The notes below the pieces were generated by a model, which saw nothing but the letters and a program-made list of their open reading frames with translations, ran no database searches and was not told the DNA's origin. A DNA stretch of 64,000 nt, taken from positions 23,523-87,522 of the forward strand of contig CANPVZ010000018.1 in assembly GCA_947581855.1 (NCBI GenBank), read 5' to 3'. The translations under genes were made by a program, and so were the position numbers. Source of the DNA: an uncultured Phocaeicola sp. GTDB lineage: Bacteria > Bacteroidota > Bacteroidia > Bacteroidales > Bacteroidaceae. Shown here one piece after another: positions 29,747 through 40,836 of the stretch (position 1 is the first letter of the stretch; the number at the start of each line of letters is the position of its first letter).

Positions 29747-31615
29747 CTAATGGTTTTCTTTGTCGGCTTGAATGAATTCAAGTAACCTGTCCACAGCTTC
29801 TTCGGCAGGGATATTTTTCTCGATACACTCTTTTTTCTTGTACAGACTGACTTTGCCGCGACCAGCCCCTACATAGCCGTAGTCGGCATCGGCCATTTCG
29901 CCCGGACCGTTTACAATGCATCCCATTACGCCAATCTTTAATCCCTTCAGATGAGCAGTGGCTTTTTTGATGCGAGCCAGTGTGGTCTGCAAGTCGAACA
30001 GGGTACGGCCGCACCCCGGGCAGGCGATGTATTCCGTTTTGGAGATACGTGTACGGGCGGCCTGAAGAATGCTGAACGCGGTGGCTTCTACGATTGTAGA
30101 AGGAATATTCCCGTTGTTGAAAAGAAAGAGTCCGTCACAAAGCCCGTCGAAAAGTAGTACGCCTGTGTCGGCTGCGGCTTTCAGTTGTAAATCTTCTTTT
30201 TCATTCTCTGTATAGTGTTGGAATATCACTACCGGGTTCTGAATGCCTTCGTTCATCAGCTGGTGTACCAATGCACGAAACTCTCCGATTCGGTTTGGGT
30301 GATTGCTTTGTGCAATGATGATAATCTCCGGATGATGCCGGAGCATGGCAATGATTTCATCATTACAAGCTAGATAGGTGAGAAACAAGAACTTGATAGG
30401 GCTGGCATTCGTTGCTATTTGTATAAACAGCGGTATGCTGCCCTCCTCTTCCGAAGGCATAAAAGCAGGGTACGTTCCCTTTTCTCCTGTCCAGACATCG
30501 GCATCAACGATGTAGCTGCATGCTTCTCTACACTCCGGCAATTGTCTTCCCACATAAATATAGTCAGGTTGGAATTGGGGATCGGAAGCTTCTCGGGAGT
30601 GGTATCCGTCGGCAATGACTACCGGTACATGCTCTCCGCCGATGTTGCCTACGGCATGCGTTGTACGGCGTTGAGGCGAAAAATAGTCGAATGCTGCGGC
30701 TTCTTGTCCCGGGATATAAGGATGTCCGGCATGTGCGGTGACATAGTCCACTAATTTACGTGCCACCGGAATCTCTGCTTCGGGTGCTTCGCTCAACGAC
30801 ACACGGATGGTATCACCCAAGCCATCGGCTAGTAAGGCGCCAATGCCTACAGCAGACTTAATGCGTCCGTCTTCGCCATCACCGGCTTCGGTTACTCCTA
30901 AATGCAGCGGGAAGCTCATTCCCTCTTTTTCCATGACAGAGACCAGCAGGCGCACCGTCTTTACCATCACTACCGTGTTGCTGGCCTTGATGGAAATCAC
31001 TACGTCTGTAAACTGTTCGGCCACGCAGATACGGAGAAACTCCATGCACGATTCCACCATGCCTTCCGGCGTGTCGCCATAGCGCGACATAATACGGTCG
31101 GACAGTGAACCGTGGTTCACTCCGATGCGTATAGCCGTATGGTTGGCTTTGCAAATGTTCAGGAACGGGACGAAACGGTCGCGAATCTTCTGAAGTTCCA
31201 GCTTGTATTCCTCGTCCGTATAGTCGAGATGTTTGAATGTGCGGGCCGCATCTACGTAATTGCCCGGGTTGATGCGCACTTTCTCTGCATACAAAGCTGC
31301 CACTTCCGCCACTTTCGGATTAAAATGTACATCGGCAACCAAAGGCGTCATATAACCTTGCGAGCGTAAGGCTATATTGATGTTTTTCAGGTTTTCAGCT
31401 TCTGCGATACCTTGGGTAGTGAGCCGTACGTATTCGCCTCCTGCGTCCACAATGCGGCGAGCCTGTTCCACACAGGCTTCCGTATCCTTGGTGACGGTGT
31501 TTGTCATGGACTGGATACGGACAGGATTGTTTCCCCCCAAAGGCGTTCCGCCGATATGCACTTCGGTGGTTGGGCGGCGGGTATAATTAAATAGATCTAT
31601 CATGGTAAAACACAC
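29747..31615 (-). CDS. ispG: 4-hydroxy-3-methylbut-2-enyl-diphosphate synthase, long Bacteroidetes form
   Basis: RIQSMTNTVTKDTEACVEQ, LVADVHFNPKVAE, EYIACPGCGRTLFDLQTT, GVMGCIVNGPGEMADADYGYVGAG. Confidence 0.96.
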   Translation of the reverse strand: MCFTMIDLFNYTRRPTTEVHIGGTPLGGNNPVRIQSMTNTVTKDTEACVEQARRIVDAGGEYVRLTTQGIAEAENLKNINIALRSQGYMTPLVADVHFNPKVAEVAALYAEKVRINPGNYVDAARTFKHLDYTDEEYKLELQKIRDRFVPFLNICKANHTAIRIGVNHGSLSDRIMSRYGDTPEGMVESCMEFLRICVAEQFTDVVISIKASNTVVMVKTVRLLVSVMEKEGMSFPLHLGVTEAGDGEDGRIKSAVGIGALLADGLGDTIRVSLSEAPEAEIPVARKLVDYVTAHAGHPYIPGQEAAAFDYFSPQRRTTHAVGNIGGEHVPVVIADGYHSREASDPQFQPDYIYVGRQLPECREACSYIVDADVWTGEKGTYPAFMPSEEEGSIPLFIQIATNASPIKFLFLTYLACNDEIIAMLRHHPEIIIIAQSNHPNRIGEFRALVHQLMNEGIQNPVVIFQHYTENEKEDLQLKAAADTGVLLFDGLCDGLFLFNNGNIPSTIVEATAFSILQAARTRISKTEYIACPGCGRTLFDLQTTLARIKKATAHLKGLKIGVMGCIVNGPGEMADADYGYVGAGRGKVSLYKKKECIEKNIPAEEAVDRLLEFIQADKENH

Positions 31616-31618
31616 TCG

Positions 31619-32128
31619 TCAATTCGTTTTATATTCGAATTTCACTTCGCTGAGCTCTTCATTTGCCTTTTCTATTTTCTTTTTCAGGTTTTCTTTATAG
31701 ATGGCAAAATGGGAAGCTAAATCCTCGTCACTCAATGAAAGCATTTGTACAGCCAAGATAGCGGCATTCATGGCACCGTTGATGGCAACAGTAGCTACCG
31801 GTATTCCGGGAGGCATCTGGATAATAGAATAGAGTGCGTCTACTCCATCGAGAACGGAGCCTTTTATCGGTACGCCGATAACGGGAAGGGTTGTGTTGGC
31901 TGCAATCACACCCGGAAGGGCTGCTGCCATACCGGCTGCGGCAATAATTATTTTAATCCCGCGTTCCTTGGCTCCTTTGGCGAAAGTCTCCACAGCTTCT
32001 GGAGTACGATGGGCCGACAAGGCGTTCATTTCGAAAGGTACATGCAGTTCATCAAGCAGTTTGGCTGCTTTTTCCATAACGGGAAGATCCGAAGTACTTC
32101 CCATGATAATACTGACGATTGGTTTCAT
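31619..32128 (-). CDS. purE: N5-carboxyaminoimidazole ribonucleotide mutase
   Basis: MKPIVSIIMGSTSDLPVMEKA, SAHRTPE, AAGMAAALPGVIAANT. Start refined to 32128. Confidence 0.96.
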   Translation of the reverse strand: MKPIVSIIMGSTSDLPVMEKAAKLLDELHVPFEMNALSAHRTPEAVETFAKGAKERGIKIIIAAAGMAAALPGVIAANTTLPVIGVPIKGSVLDGVDALYSIIQMPPGIPVATVAINGAMNAAILAVQMLSLSDEDLASHFAIYKENLKKKIEKANEELSEVKFEYKTN

Positions 32129-32139
32129 GTTATTTTGTT

Positions 32140-32757
32140 TTAAATAAATAATATTCCTAATATGCCGCATACGAATCCTACAAGAAATCCGACTAATACT
32201 TGTGAGAGAGTGTGCTGACGGAGTATGATGCGTGATGTGCCTAATGCACCGGATAACAAGATGGCAAAGCAAAACCACCCCAGTGGATTGTAATAAAATA
32301 CAAAACTAAAAGAAACTAATCCCCCTACAAATTCGCCGATGGCAGCCATATGTGCACTAATTTTCCACCATACATTGATGACGGCACAAATAATCATTGC
32401 CATCAGTGCTGCAACAATGATACCTGAAAGACAACGGGGAATGCTTAGCCGATACATTAATAACAGACAGCATACATAAGCTAAAATAGTCATGGCGTAT
32501 GGAATAATACGCTTCTCTTTATGTCCCAAGTGGCGTAGGCTCCAGCCGTTTATTTTCTGATAAATATATATTCCAAGCATAGGCAGAAGCACGGTAAATG
32601 CGTATACGATTCCTAATACTACGATTTGGTAGGAAAGGGGAAGCATACGCAGATAGGTGAATAGAAACAGAGCTAGAAAACCTACTGTTGGGACATAAAA
32701 CGGAGTGAATATCGCTGATAATACCCTCGCTGAAATCCTTAAATACTTTTCTTCCAT
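32140..32757 (-). CDS. PAP2-like / integral membrane protein
   Basis: Multi-TM; C-terminal SRIILRQHTLSQVLVGFLVGFVCGI resembles a PAP2 motif 3 region. Confidence 0.65.
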   Translation of the reverse strand: MEEKYLRISARVLSAIFTPFYVPTVGFLALFLFTYLRMLPLSYQIVVLGIVYAFTVLLPMLGIYIYQKINGWSLRHLGHKEKRIIPYAMTILAYVCCLLLMYRLSIPRCLSGIIVAALMAMIICAVINVWWKISAHMAAIGEFVGGLVSFSFVFYYNPLGWFCFAILLSGALGTSRIILRQHTLSQVLVGFLVGFVCGILGILFI

Positions 32758-32761
32758 AAAT

Positions 32762-34240
32762 TTATTTTCTTAGTCTTGCAACGGGAATCCCTAACTGTTC
32801 CCGATATTTCGCAACGGTACGGCGCGCAATAGAGAATCCTTTTTCTTTTAATGTTTTCGCCAACTCATCATCAGTCAGCGGATGGTCTTTGTCTTCTTTC
32901 TCCACACACTCTTTTAAAACCCTGCGTATTTCTCTTACAGATAATTCCTCTCCTACATCGGTGGTATATCCATCATTGAAAAAGAACTTTAACGGATATA
33001 CGCCGTAATTTGTTTGTACATATTTACTATTGCTTACTCTTGATATTGTAGATATGTCGAGTCCTGTACGTTCGGCCACATCTTTAAGAATCATAGGTCT
33101 CAGCAACGATTCATCTCCCTCTTCAAAGAATGGGCGTTGTAGGTCGATGATGGTCTCCATGGTTTTATACATGGTTTGTTGACGTTGTTTCACCGCATCG
33201 ATAAATCCCTGAGCTGCATCCATTTTTTGTTTCAGGAAAATCATGGCATTTTTGGATTCTTTACTTTGATTAGCTTTGTTTGTAGTATGCTCTTTAAGCA
33301 TATCCATAAATGAACGGCTTATGCGTAGTTCTGGAACCCCTCTGTCATTAAGGTTGAGTACAATCGTTCCATCGTCAAGAGTTTCTACAAGGAAATCCGG
33401 AATAATTTGTTGAAAACTCCGGCCTACGGCTTCACCTAAAGAGCTGCCCGGCCTGGGATTGAGATGTGTTAATTCTTTTTTAGCTTCTTCAAATTGTTCG
33501 GGAGTCAATGACAGGCGTTGGAGAATTTTATCCCAATGTTTTCGTGTAAATTCGTCATAACATCTGGACAGGATATCCAACGCAATTTGTTTTGTCGGGG
33601 TATTTTCTTTGCGATTAAGTTGGATAAGAAGACATTCTTGCAAGTTACGTGCTCCTATGCCTGCAGGATCAAAGTCCTGAAGAATTCTCAATGCCTCTTT
33701 CAGTTCTTCTTCAGAAATTTCCAGATTGTAATTAAAACAAAGTTCGTCGACAATTGAAGAAAGGTCTTTTCGTAATAAGCCGTCATCATCTAAAGAACCG
33801 ATGAGATACTCCACTAAAATACGTTGGCGCTCTGACAAATCCATTTCGCCAACTTGTTCTTTTAATAATTCGTAAAAAGATACGGCGTCTGAGAACGGAA
33901 TCTCTTCGGCTTGTGCTTGCGGAGATGAATTTTGTTGTTTCAATTTATAATCCGGTATATCGTCTTCGGTTCGGTAATCTCCTAAAGAAAGATCTTCATT
34001 GCTGTTTTCAGGCATGAGTTCATTCTCTTCTCTGTTATCTTCACCGAAATCTTCTTCATTTTGTTCGTGTTCATTTTCAACGTGTCCCTCTTCTAATGCC
34101 GGATTGTCTAGCAATTCTGCCCGGACACGCTCTTCCAATTCTACGGTCGGAAGTTCCAACATCCTTACAACCAACACTTGTTGAGGTGAAAGGGTCTGAA
34201 CTTGCTGTTGTTTTTGTATTTGATAATTTCCTTGTTGCAT
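32762..34240 (-). CDS. rpoN: RNA polymerase sigma-54 factor
   Basis: N-terminal Q-rich activator region; C-terminal RpoN box ARRTVAKYREQLGIPVARLRK. Confidence 0.97.
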   Translation of the reverse strand: MQQGNYQIQKQQQVQTLSPQQVLVVRMLELPTVELEERVRAELLDNPALEEGHVENEHEQNEEDFGEDNREENELMPENSNEDLSLGDYRTEDDIPDYKLKQQNSSPQAQAEEIPFSDAVSFYELLKEQVGEMDLSERQRILVEYLIGSLDDDGLLRKDLSSIVDELCFNYNLEISEEELKEALRILQDFDPAGIGARNLQECLLIQLNRKENTPTKQIALDILSRCYDEFTRKHWDKILQRLSLTPEQFEEAKKELTHLNPRPGSSLGEAVGRSFQQIIPDFLVETLDDGTIVLNLNDRGVPELRISRSFMDMLKEHTTNKANQSKESKNAMIFLKQKMDAAQGFIDAVKQRQQTMYKTMETIIDLQRPFFEEGDESLLRPMILKDVAERTGLDISTISRVSNSKYVQTNYGVYPLKFFFNDGYTTDVGEELSVREIRRVLKECVEKEDKDHPLTDDELAKTLKEKGFSIARRTVAKYREQLGIPVARLRK

Positions 34241-34276
34241 AGAAGTTATTTTGTCAGTGCAAAAGTAATTAATTTA

Positions 34277-35929
34277 TTAATATTTGAAGCTGCTTCCTCC
34301 TAAAAACTCTCGAAGTAGCGAAGTGGGGGGCAAGTCTCGGTCTTGAACTGGTAAAAAGTATTGCAGAAACTTTCGCAAGCGATAGGCTTCGGAATAGGCA
34401 GAAGAACATTGCGGTACCTGATTAAGGATAGGCTCCACATGGCTTTTCAGTACTGAGACTTCAAATAGTAAGGCAGAGTTGAACATGGCATCTGCATTCT
34501 CCTGAAAAGGAAATATCCATTTCTCCTCTCCAGCTCGTACACTAGGCCAGCGACGTATAGTATCTTCTGCCGAATATCCTCGGTAGTTATAGTCTCGTAT
34601 AATACGACGCAACAGGCGATTGTCGGTGGTAGGGATGTAATTGTGATTATCCAGCATGATGGTGGTTAAGGCCGAAACATATACCTTATATTTATTTTCT
34701 GCAGGAATGTGAGGCGTTAAATCAGGATTTAGAGCATGGATGCCTTCCAGAATTAGTACCATGTTTTCATCAATACGAAGATAATCTCCTTTAAATTCTC
34801 TTTTTCCGGTACTGAAGTTGAAGCGCGGCAATTCAACTTCTTCTCCTCGTAAGAGATCTGTGAGTTGCCGGTTAAAGAACTCCAAATCGAGGGCAGATAA
34901 AGATTCATAATCATATTCTCCTTTTTCATCAAGGGGAGTATGCTCTCTGTCTACAAAATAATTATCCAATGAAATAGAAAAAGGGCGCAACCCGTTTGTC
35001 ATTAACTGGATAGATAACCGTTTACTGAAAGTGGTTTTGCCGGAAGAAGAAGGTCCGGATATAAGTATTAATTTGATATTTCCTCGTTTGTATATTTCAT
35101 CTGCAATCTTGGCTATCTTTTTTTCTTGTAGTGCCTCGGACACGTTAATCAAATCAGTTGCATGTCCGTGTTGTATTACCTCGTTAAAATCTCCAACTGT
35201 ACTTACTCCCATAATTTCCTGCCAGTGAAGGTGCTCTTTAAAAACATCCAACATCTTTTTTTGTTTGACCATATCTTCAAGCATCTCAGGATGTTTTCTG
35301 TTAGGAATACGTAAAAGTATGCCATCATAGTATTTTACTATATCAAATAGTTTTACATAGCTGGTTCGGGGAAGTAGACTTCCGTAATAGTAATCGACTG
35401 AATCTCCCAGCGTATAATAAAAAGCATAAATGTTTCCGGTAGTTTTTAATAATTTTACTTTGTCGTACATCCCTTTCTTCTTGAACAGTTTTACGGCTTC
35501 CTCCGTATGGCATTCAACGCGATGGAAAGGAATATCTTCTTCTATAATTTTTTTCATGTGCTGTTTGATTTGTGCTACATCATCCAATGTGACCCTCCGG
35601 CCGATACGCAGGCTACAATAATAACCTTTGGATACGGGATGCTGAAGCAAAATCTCTCCTTTCGGATAGAGTTCTTCCACTGCTTTACATAAAATAAAAA
35701 AAAGTGAGCGAACATAGGTACGCATACCGGAAGAAGATAAAATGTCGAGAAATTCTACATCTTTATTATTGAAAGCTTTGTAAGTAAGGCCTTCTACTTT
35801 GTTATTGACTTTGGCGCTGACGGGACCATAAGGCATTTCTAATTTAAAACCTTTATAAATATCCAAAAGAGAACTTCCTTCCTGAAATTCTTTTGATAGA
35901 TTAATATTTTTGCAATATATTTGTAGCAT
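34277..35929 (-). CDS. Nucleoside (uridine) kinase family protein with TGS/ThrRS-like N-terminus
   Basis: P-loop ISGPSSSGKTTFSKRL; N-terminal SLLDIYKGFKLEMPYGPVSAKVNNKVEGL and HPVSKGYYC. Confidence 0.88.
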   Translation of the reverse strand: MLQIYCKNINLSKEFQEGSSLLDIYKGFKLEMPYGPVSAKVNNKVEGLTYKAFNNKDVEFLDILSSSGMRTYVRSLFFILCKAVEELYPKGEILLQHPVSKGYYCSLRIGRRVTLDDVAQIKQHMKKIIEEDIPFHRVECHTEEAVKLFKKKGMYDKVKLLKTTGNIYAFYYTLGDSVDYYYGSLLPRTSYVKLFDIVKYYDGILLRIPNRKHPEMLEDMVKQKKMLDVFKEHLHWQEIMGVSTVGDFNEVIQHGHATDLINVSEALQEKKIAKIADEIYKRGNIKLILISGPSSSGKTTFSKRLSIQLMTNGLRPFSISLDNYFVDREHTPLDEKGEYDYESLSALDLEFFNRQLTDLLRGEEVELPRFNFSTGKREFKGDYLRIDENMVLILEGIHALNPDLTPHIPAENKYKVYVSALTTIMLDNHNYIPTTDNRLLRRIIRDYNYRGYSAEDTIRRWPSVRAGEEKWIFPFQENADAMFNSALLFEVSVLKSHVEPILNQVPQCSSAYSEAYRLRKFLQYFLPVQDRDLPPTSLLREFLGGSSFKY

Positions 35930-36022
35930 TTTTAAAATATGTATTAAATAAGACGTCTTATTCGGGCTGTTAATTTACATGATTAATAATTAGCTGCCAA
36001 TAAACGACAAAACTAATTAAAG

Positions 36023-37711
36023 ATGGAATATTCTTTTTATGATTTTTTAAAGTTGCTTGGCTCGTTGGCACTCTTCCTTTATGGAATGAAAATAATGAGT
36101 GAAGGGCTTCAGAAGTTTGCCGGTGACAGATTGAGGAAAATTCTTACGGCTATGACAACTAACCGGGTAACTGGAGTTTTGACGGGAGTACTCATAACGG
36201 CTTTGATTCAATCTTCTTCAGCTACTACCGTAATGGTAGTAAGTTTTGTAAATGCTGGATTACTAACTTTGTCGCAATCAATTGGAGTAATAATGGGAGC
36301 CAATATTGGTACTACGGTGACGGCTTGGATCATTTCGGCTCTCGGTTTTCAAGTAGATATCGCTTCTTTTTCTCTTCCTCTTCTTGCTTTCGGCATTCCT
36401 CTCTTATTTTCTCAAAAAAGTACTCGTAAATCTATTGGTGAATTTATTTTCGGTTTCTCTTTCCTGTTTATGGGGCTTTCGTTGTTAAAGACAAATGCTC
36501 CGGATTTAGGTGAGAATCCCGAAATGCTGTCATTTGTACAGAACTACACGGATATGGGTTATCTTTCTATCCTTCTGTTTGTGGCAATTGGTTCGGTATT
36601 GACTATGATTGTACAGGCTTCGGCTGCTACGATGGCTATTACTTTGATTATGTGTGCTAATGGATGGATTAGTTTTGAATTGGGAGCAGCTTTGGTGTTG
36701 GGTGAGAATATTGGTACTACTATTACGGCAAATTTGGCCGCGCTGACCGGAAACACGCAGTCCAAGCGGGCAGCTTTGGCACATTTGGTTTTTAATGTGT
36801 TTGGTGTTGTATGGGTGTTGTGTTTGTTCACTCCTTTTACAGAGGCTATTTCCTGGTTTGTGGATAATGTAATGAAACCTCAAAGCGAGGCTGTTGCTGT
36901 TCCTTATAAGTTGTCTGCATTCCATACTACGTTTAATATTTGTAATGTGTTGATTCTTATTTGGTTTGTTCCGTTTATAGAAAAAACCGTATGTGCATTG
37001 ATTCCTCAAAAAGAGCAGGATGAGGAGTATCGTTTACGCTTTATTTCAGGAGGTTTGCTTTCAACTGCTGAACTTTCTATTGTACAAGCTCGTAAGGAGA
37101 TAAATCTTTTTGCAGAGCGTACCCGTAAAATGTTCCATTTTGTAGATGATTTGCTTCATACGAAGAATGAGAATGATTTCTCTAAATTGTTTAGCCGTAT
37201 AGAAAAATATGAAAATATCAGCGACAGTATGGAGGTAGAGATTGCTAATTATCTGAATATGGTTTCCGACGGTCGGTTAAGTTCGGAAAGTAAGTTGCAA
37301 ATTCGTGCCATGCTTCGTGAGGTCACCGAGATAGAAAGCATTGGAGACAGTTGTTATAATTTGGCTCGCACGATTAATCGGAAATTCAAGGGAAATATGG
37401 ATTTCACGGAGAAACAGTATGAACATATCCGTCAGATGTTTCAGTTTACGGATGAAGCGCTTGTACAAATGATCCGGATATTAGAAGATGACCGCCACAG
37501 TGTGGACGTAAACCAAACGTTCAATATCGAGAATGAAATCAATAATTACCGTAACCAACTGAAAAATCAGAATGTATTGGATGTGAACAACAAGGAATAC
37601 GATTATCAGATGGGAGTACACTATATGGATATTATCGGCGAATGTGAGAAATTAGGTGATTATGTGGTAAATGTAGTGGAGGCATGTGCAGATATTAAAG
37701 AAAAGAAATGA
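36023..37711 (+). CDS. Na/Pi cotransporter family protein with PhoU-like C-terminus
   Basis: LFLYGMKIMSEGLQ, QSSSATTVMVVSFVNAGLL, GANIGTTVTAW, GENIGTTITANLAALTGN. Confidence 0.93.
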   Translation: MEYSFYDFLKLLGSLALFLYGMKIMSEGLQKFAGDRLRKILTAMTTNRVTGVLTGVLITALIQSSSATTVMVVSFVNAGLLTLSQSIGVIMGANIGTTVTAWIISALGFQVDIASFSLPLLAFGIPLLFSQKSTRKSIGEFIFGFSFLFMGLSLLKTNAPDLGENPEMLSFVQNYTDMGYLSILLFVAIGSVLTMIVQASAATMAITLIMCANGWISFELGAALVLGENIGTTITANLAALTGNTQSKRAALAHLVFNVFGVVWVLCLFTPFTEAISWFVDNVMKPQSEAVAVPYKLSAFHTTFNICNVLILIWFVPFIEKTVCALIPQKEQDEEYRLRFISGGLLSTAELSIVQARKEINLFAERTRKMFHFVDDLLHTKNENDFSKLFSRIEKYENISDSMEVEIANYLNMVSDGRLSSESKLQIRAMLREVTEIESIGDSCYNLARTINRKFKGNMDFTEKQYEHIRQMFQFTDEALVQMIRILEDDRHSVDVNQTFNIENEINNYRNQLKNQNVLDVNNKEYDYQMGVHYMDIIGECEKLGDYVVNVVEACADIKEKK

Positions 37712-37876
37712 CTTTGCTTTTTAAGCGGAGTTTAGAAAATATACACTTTTATTGAGATCTATAAAAATGTGTCAAAAGTATAATTCTGATTAGATTCGGA
37801 ACGCTGGAGTTAACAGACAATATCCAAGAACTTCGCTTTTGACACATTTTATCGCTTCGTTGGATGAAGCAACAGA

Positions 37877-38041
37877 TTATTCTTTCACTTCTTCGAAATC
37901 TTCTTTGCCGACTCCACAAAGAGGGCAAACCCAATCATCAGGAAGATCTTCGAATGCAGTGCCTGCGGGAATTCCGCCTTCAGGATCACCTACTTCCGGA
38001 TCGTAAACCCAATCGCATACTGTGCAAACATACTTTTTCAT
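37877..38041 (-). CDS. Rubredoxin (54 aa, below the ORF-track cutoff)
   Basis: Reverse translation [54 protein letters not shown] with both CxxC knuckles. Confidence 0.95.
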   Translation of the reverse strand: MKKYVCTVCDWVYDPEVGDPEGGIPAGTAFEDLPDDWVCPLCGVGKEDFEEVKE

Positions 38042-38178
38042 AATACTTTTTAATTTTAGTAGATATAGATAGAAAACAACCCACTCTTCAGATTGTTTCG
38101 CAAAAATGCTGATTTTTTCTAATATGGCAAAGTGCTTGCCTTATAGAGTTTTTTCGGAAGATTTACGCCTGCAAGCTA

Positions 38179-38883
38179 TTATATATAGTTAAGAAGTAGT
38201 TTTTTCAGTTCTTCCATTCCTTTCGATGCACCCTTTTGAATGACATGTACCGGATGAGACGAACTGACTCGTACTTCTTTTGGATCAATAAGGTATATAT
38301 CGGCATTCTGCGGAACATAGTGCAGTAGTCCTGCGGCCGGATAAACATTCAGGGAGGTGCCAATGATGACGAATATATCGGCTTGCTGAACATATCGGAT
38401 AGCAGTTTCAATTTCGGGTACCGCTTCGCCAAACCAGACGATGAAAGGGCGAAGTTGAGAACCATCTTTGGCTTTGTCTCCTATTTTTACTTCGAAATCT
38501 TCAGGTGCTAGCTCTTGAATATATTCCGGGTTATTCGGGTCGTAACTGGAAGTTATTTTGGTCAGTTCGCCGTGTAAGTGAATGATATGACTGCTACCTG
38601 CACGCTCATGCAGGTTGTCGATGTTTTGCGTGATAATCGTTACGTCAAAATCATGTTCCAATTCGGCAGCAATTCTGTGGGCGTCGTTAGGTTGTACCGT
38701 GAGGAGTTGTTTACGCCGTTCATTATAAAAACGGATAACCAATTCCGGATTGGCAGCATAGCCTTCCGGAGTAGCTACTTGTTCCACTGGATATTTATCC
38801 CATAAACCTCCCGCATCGCGGAATGTACTGATACCGCTTTCAGCACTGATTCCGGCACCCGATAAAATTACTAATTTTTTCAT
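38179..38883 (-). CDS. Sir2-family NAD-dependent protein deacylase
   Basis: LSGAGISAESGISTFRD, TQNIDNLHERAGS, HLHGELTK, GTSLNVYPAAGL. Confidence 0.94.
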   Translation of the reverse strand: MKKLVILSGAGISAESGISTFRDAGGLWDKYPVEQVATPEGYAANPELVIRFYNERRKQLLTVQPNDAHRIAAELEHDFDVTIITQNIDNLHERAGSSHIIHLHGELTKITSSYDPNNPEYIQELAPEDFEVKIGDKAKDGSQLRPFIVWFGEAVPEIETAIRYVQQADIFVIIGTSLNVYPAAGLLHYVPQNADIYLIDPKEVRVSSSHPVHVIQKGASKGMEELKKLLLNYI

Positions 38884-39153
38884 ATTCTATTTTAGTTAAA
38901 CTTTACCCTTCATTTCATTGTTTTTTGTAGAAACAGCCTCTTTTTAATAGACGGTTATTCCGAAAAAACAAGGATTAAGATATAAGTTAGTTCTTAAATT
39001 ACAAAATTAATAAAAAATAAAAGGCCTGAAACTATTTATCTCAATAAAAAACTTACCTTTGCAGCGCTTTTGTAATAGTCTGAACCTGAAAGATTAAACA
39101 AAAAGAGTAAATAACAGTTTTATAACTGTCAAACTATAATAATATAAATTAGC

Positions 39154-39738
39154 ATGGATAAATTTAGTTATTCTATTGGCTTAGGCATAGGCCAGAACTT
39201 ATTGGGCATGGGTGCTCGTAATCTGAACGTGGAAGATTTTGCACAGGCTATTAAAGATGTGTTGGAAGGTAATCCTACGGCGATTTCACATACGGAAGCC
39301 CGTCAAATTGTAAATGAATATTTTGAGAAACTGGAAGCAGAGATGAATGCCGAGAACATAGAGAAAGGCAGGAAATTCTTGGAAGAGAACGGAAAGAAAG
39401 AAAACATTGTAACGCTTCCCAGTGGATTGCAATATGAGGTAATTAAAGAAGGTAACGGTAAAAAACCAAAAGCTACTGATCGGGTAAGATGCCATTATGA
39501 AGGCACATTAATTAACGGAACTTTGTTCGATAGTTCTATTCAGCGCGGCGAGCCTGCCGTCTTTGGAGTTAATCAGGTGATTGCCGGATGGGTGGAAGCT
39601 TTACAGTTAATGAGTGAGGGAGCAAAATGGAGATTGTTTATTCCATCGGATTTGGCATATGGTGCTAATGGTGCCGGAGAAATGATTCCTCCTCACAGTA
39701 CTTTGATTTTTGAAGTGGAATTGATTGAAGTTTTATAA
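39154..39738 (+). CDS. FKBP-type peptidyl-prolyl isomerase
   Basis: VRCHYEGTLINGTLFDSSIQRGEPAVFGVNQVIAGWVEALQLMSEGAKWRLFIPSDLAYG. Confidence 0.94.
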   Translation: MDKFSYSIGLGIGQNLLGMGARNLNVEDFAQAIKDVLEGNPTAISHTEARQIVNEYFEKLEAEMNAENIEKGRKFLEENGKKENIVTLPSGLQYEVIKEGNGKKPKATDRVRCHYEGTLINGTLFDSSIQRGEPAVFGVNQVIAGWVEALQLMSEGAKWRLFIPSDLAYGANGAGEMIPPHSTLIFEVELIEVL

Positions 39739-39755
39739 ATAATAATTAGTTACAA

Positions 39756-40649
39756 ATGAAAAAGTTTAGTATTTTTATGATGATTGCAGCGGCTGCAGGA
39801 ATGGTATCTTGTACTGCCCAGTCGCCTAAAGCCGATTTGAAAACCGATTTAGATTCATTGTCTTATGCTCTGGGCATGGTTAACACTCAAGGCTTGAAAC
39901 CTTATTTAGTAAACAGAGTAGGTATGGATACTACTTACATGGCCGATTTTATTAAAGGTTTGAATGAAGGTGCTCGTACCGGAGACGATAAGAAAAGAGC
40001 AGCTTATTATGCAGGTATCCAAATTGGACAACAGATTGCCAATCAAATGATAAAGGGTGCTAACTATGAGATTTTTGGTCAGGATTCTACTAAAAGTATC
40101 AGCTTTGATAATTATATGGCTGGTTTCATTGCCGGAACTTTGGAAAAAGGTGGTTTGATGACCTCTACACAAGCTCAGACTTTTACCACTATTCAAATGG
40201 AAGCCATAAAAGAAAAAGTGTTAGAAGAGAAATATGCCGACAATAAAGCTGCCGGAGAAAAGTTTCTTGCTGAGAATAAAAGTAAGGAGGGTGTGAAAAC
40301 TACTTCCAGCGGTTTGCAGTATAAGGTTTTGGTAGAAGGAAAAGGAGCAATCCCTACTGATTCTTCTAGAGTCAAAGTGAATTATACTGGTAAGCTGATT
40401 GATGGAACGAAGTTTGACAGTTCTTATGACCATAAAGATAAAGATGGAAAATCACAACCTGCTACATTTGGTGTTAAGCAGGTAATTAAGGGATGGACGG
40501 AGGCTTTGACTATGATGCCTGTCGGTTCAAAATGGGAAATTTATATTCCGCAAAATTTAGCTTATGGTGCAAGAGAAGCTGGAAAAATTAAACCTTTCTC
40601 GGCTTTAGTTTTTGAAGTAGAATTGGTTGGAATAGAAGAAAAGAAGTAA
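39756..40649 (+). CDS. FKBP-type peptidyl-prolyl isomerase (lipoprotein)
   Basis: Lipobox GMVSC; VKVNYTGKLIDGTKFDSS...VIKGWTEALTMMPVGSKWEIYIP. Confidence 0.93.
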   Translation: MKKFSIFMMIAAAAGMVSCTAQSPKADLKTDLDSLSYALGMVNTQGLKPYLVNRVGMDTTYMADFIKGLNEGARTGDDKKRAAYYAGIQIGQQIANQMIKGANYEIFGQDSTKSISFDNYMAGFIAGTLEKGGLMTSTQAQTFTTIQMEAIKEKVLEEKYADNKAAGEKFLAENKSKEGVKTTSSGLQYKVLVEGKGAIPTDSSRVKVNYTGKLIDGTKFDSSYDHKDKDGKSQPATFGVKQVIKGWTEALTMMPVGSKWEIYIPQNLAYGAREAGKIKPFSALVFEVELVGIEEKK

Positions 40650-40667
40650 TTTAGATAGCAAAAAGTC

Positions 40668-40703
40668 AAACGGCGTTGAAGGTATCTTTAACGCCGTTTT
40701 TTG
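40668..40703 (+). terminator. Rho-independent terminator after the FKBP pair
   Basis: aaacggcgtt ... aacgccgttt stem followed by a T-run. Confidence 0.85.
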
Positions 40704-40836
40704 TCTAAATAACCTATCTGGCCAACACAAATTATCGTTTAAGCCTAATTTAATGAACAAAAAATTAGGAAAAGATAAAATAATACCTATCTTTGCCTAA
40801 CAAAATGATAAAACTTATTCTAATATCATTCATCAA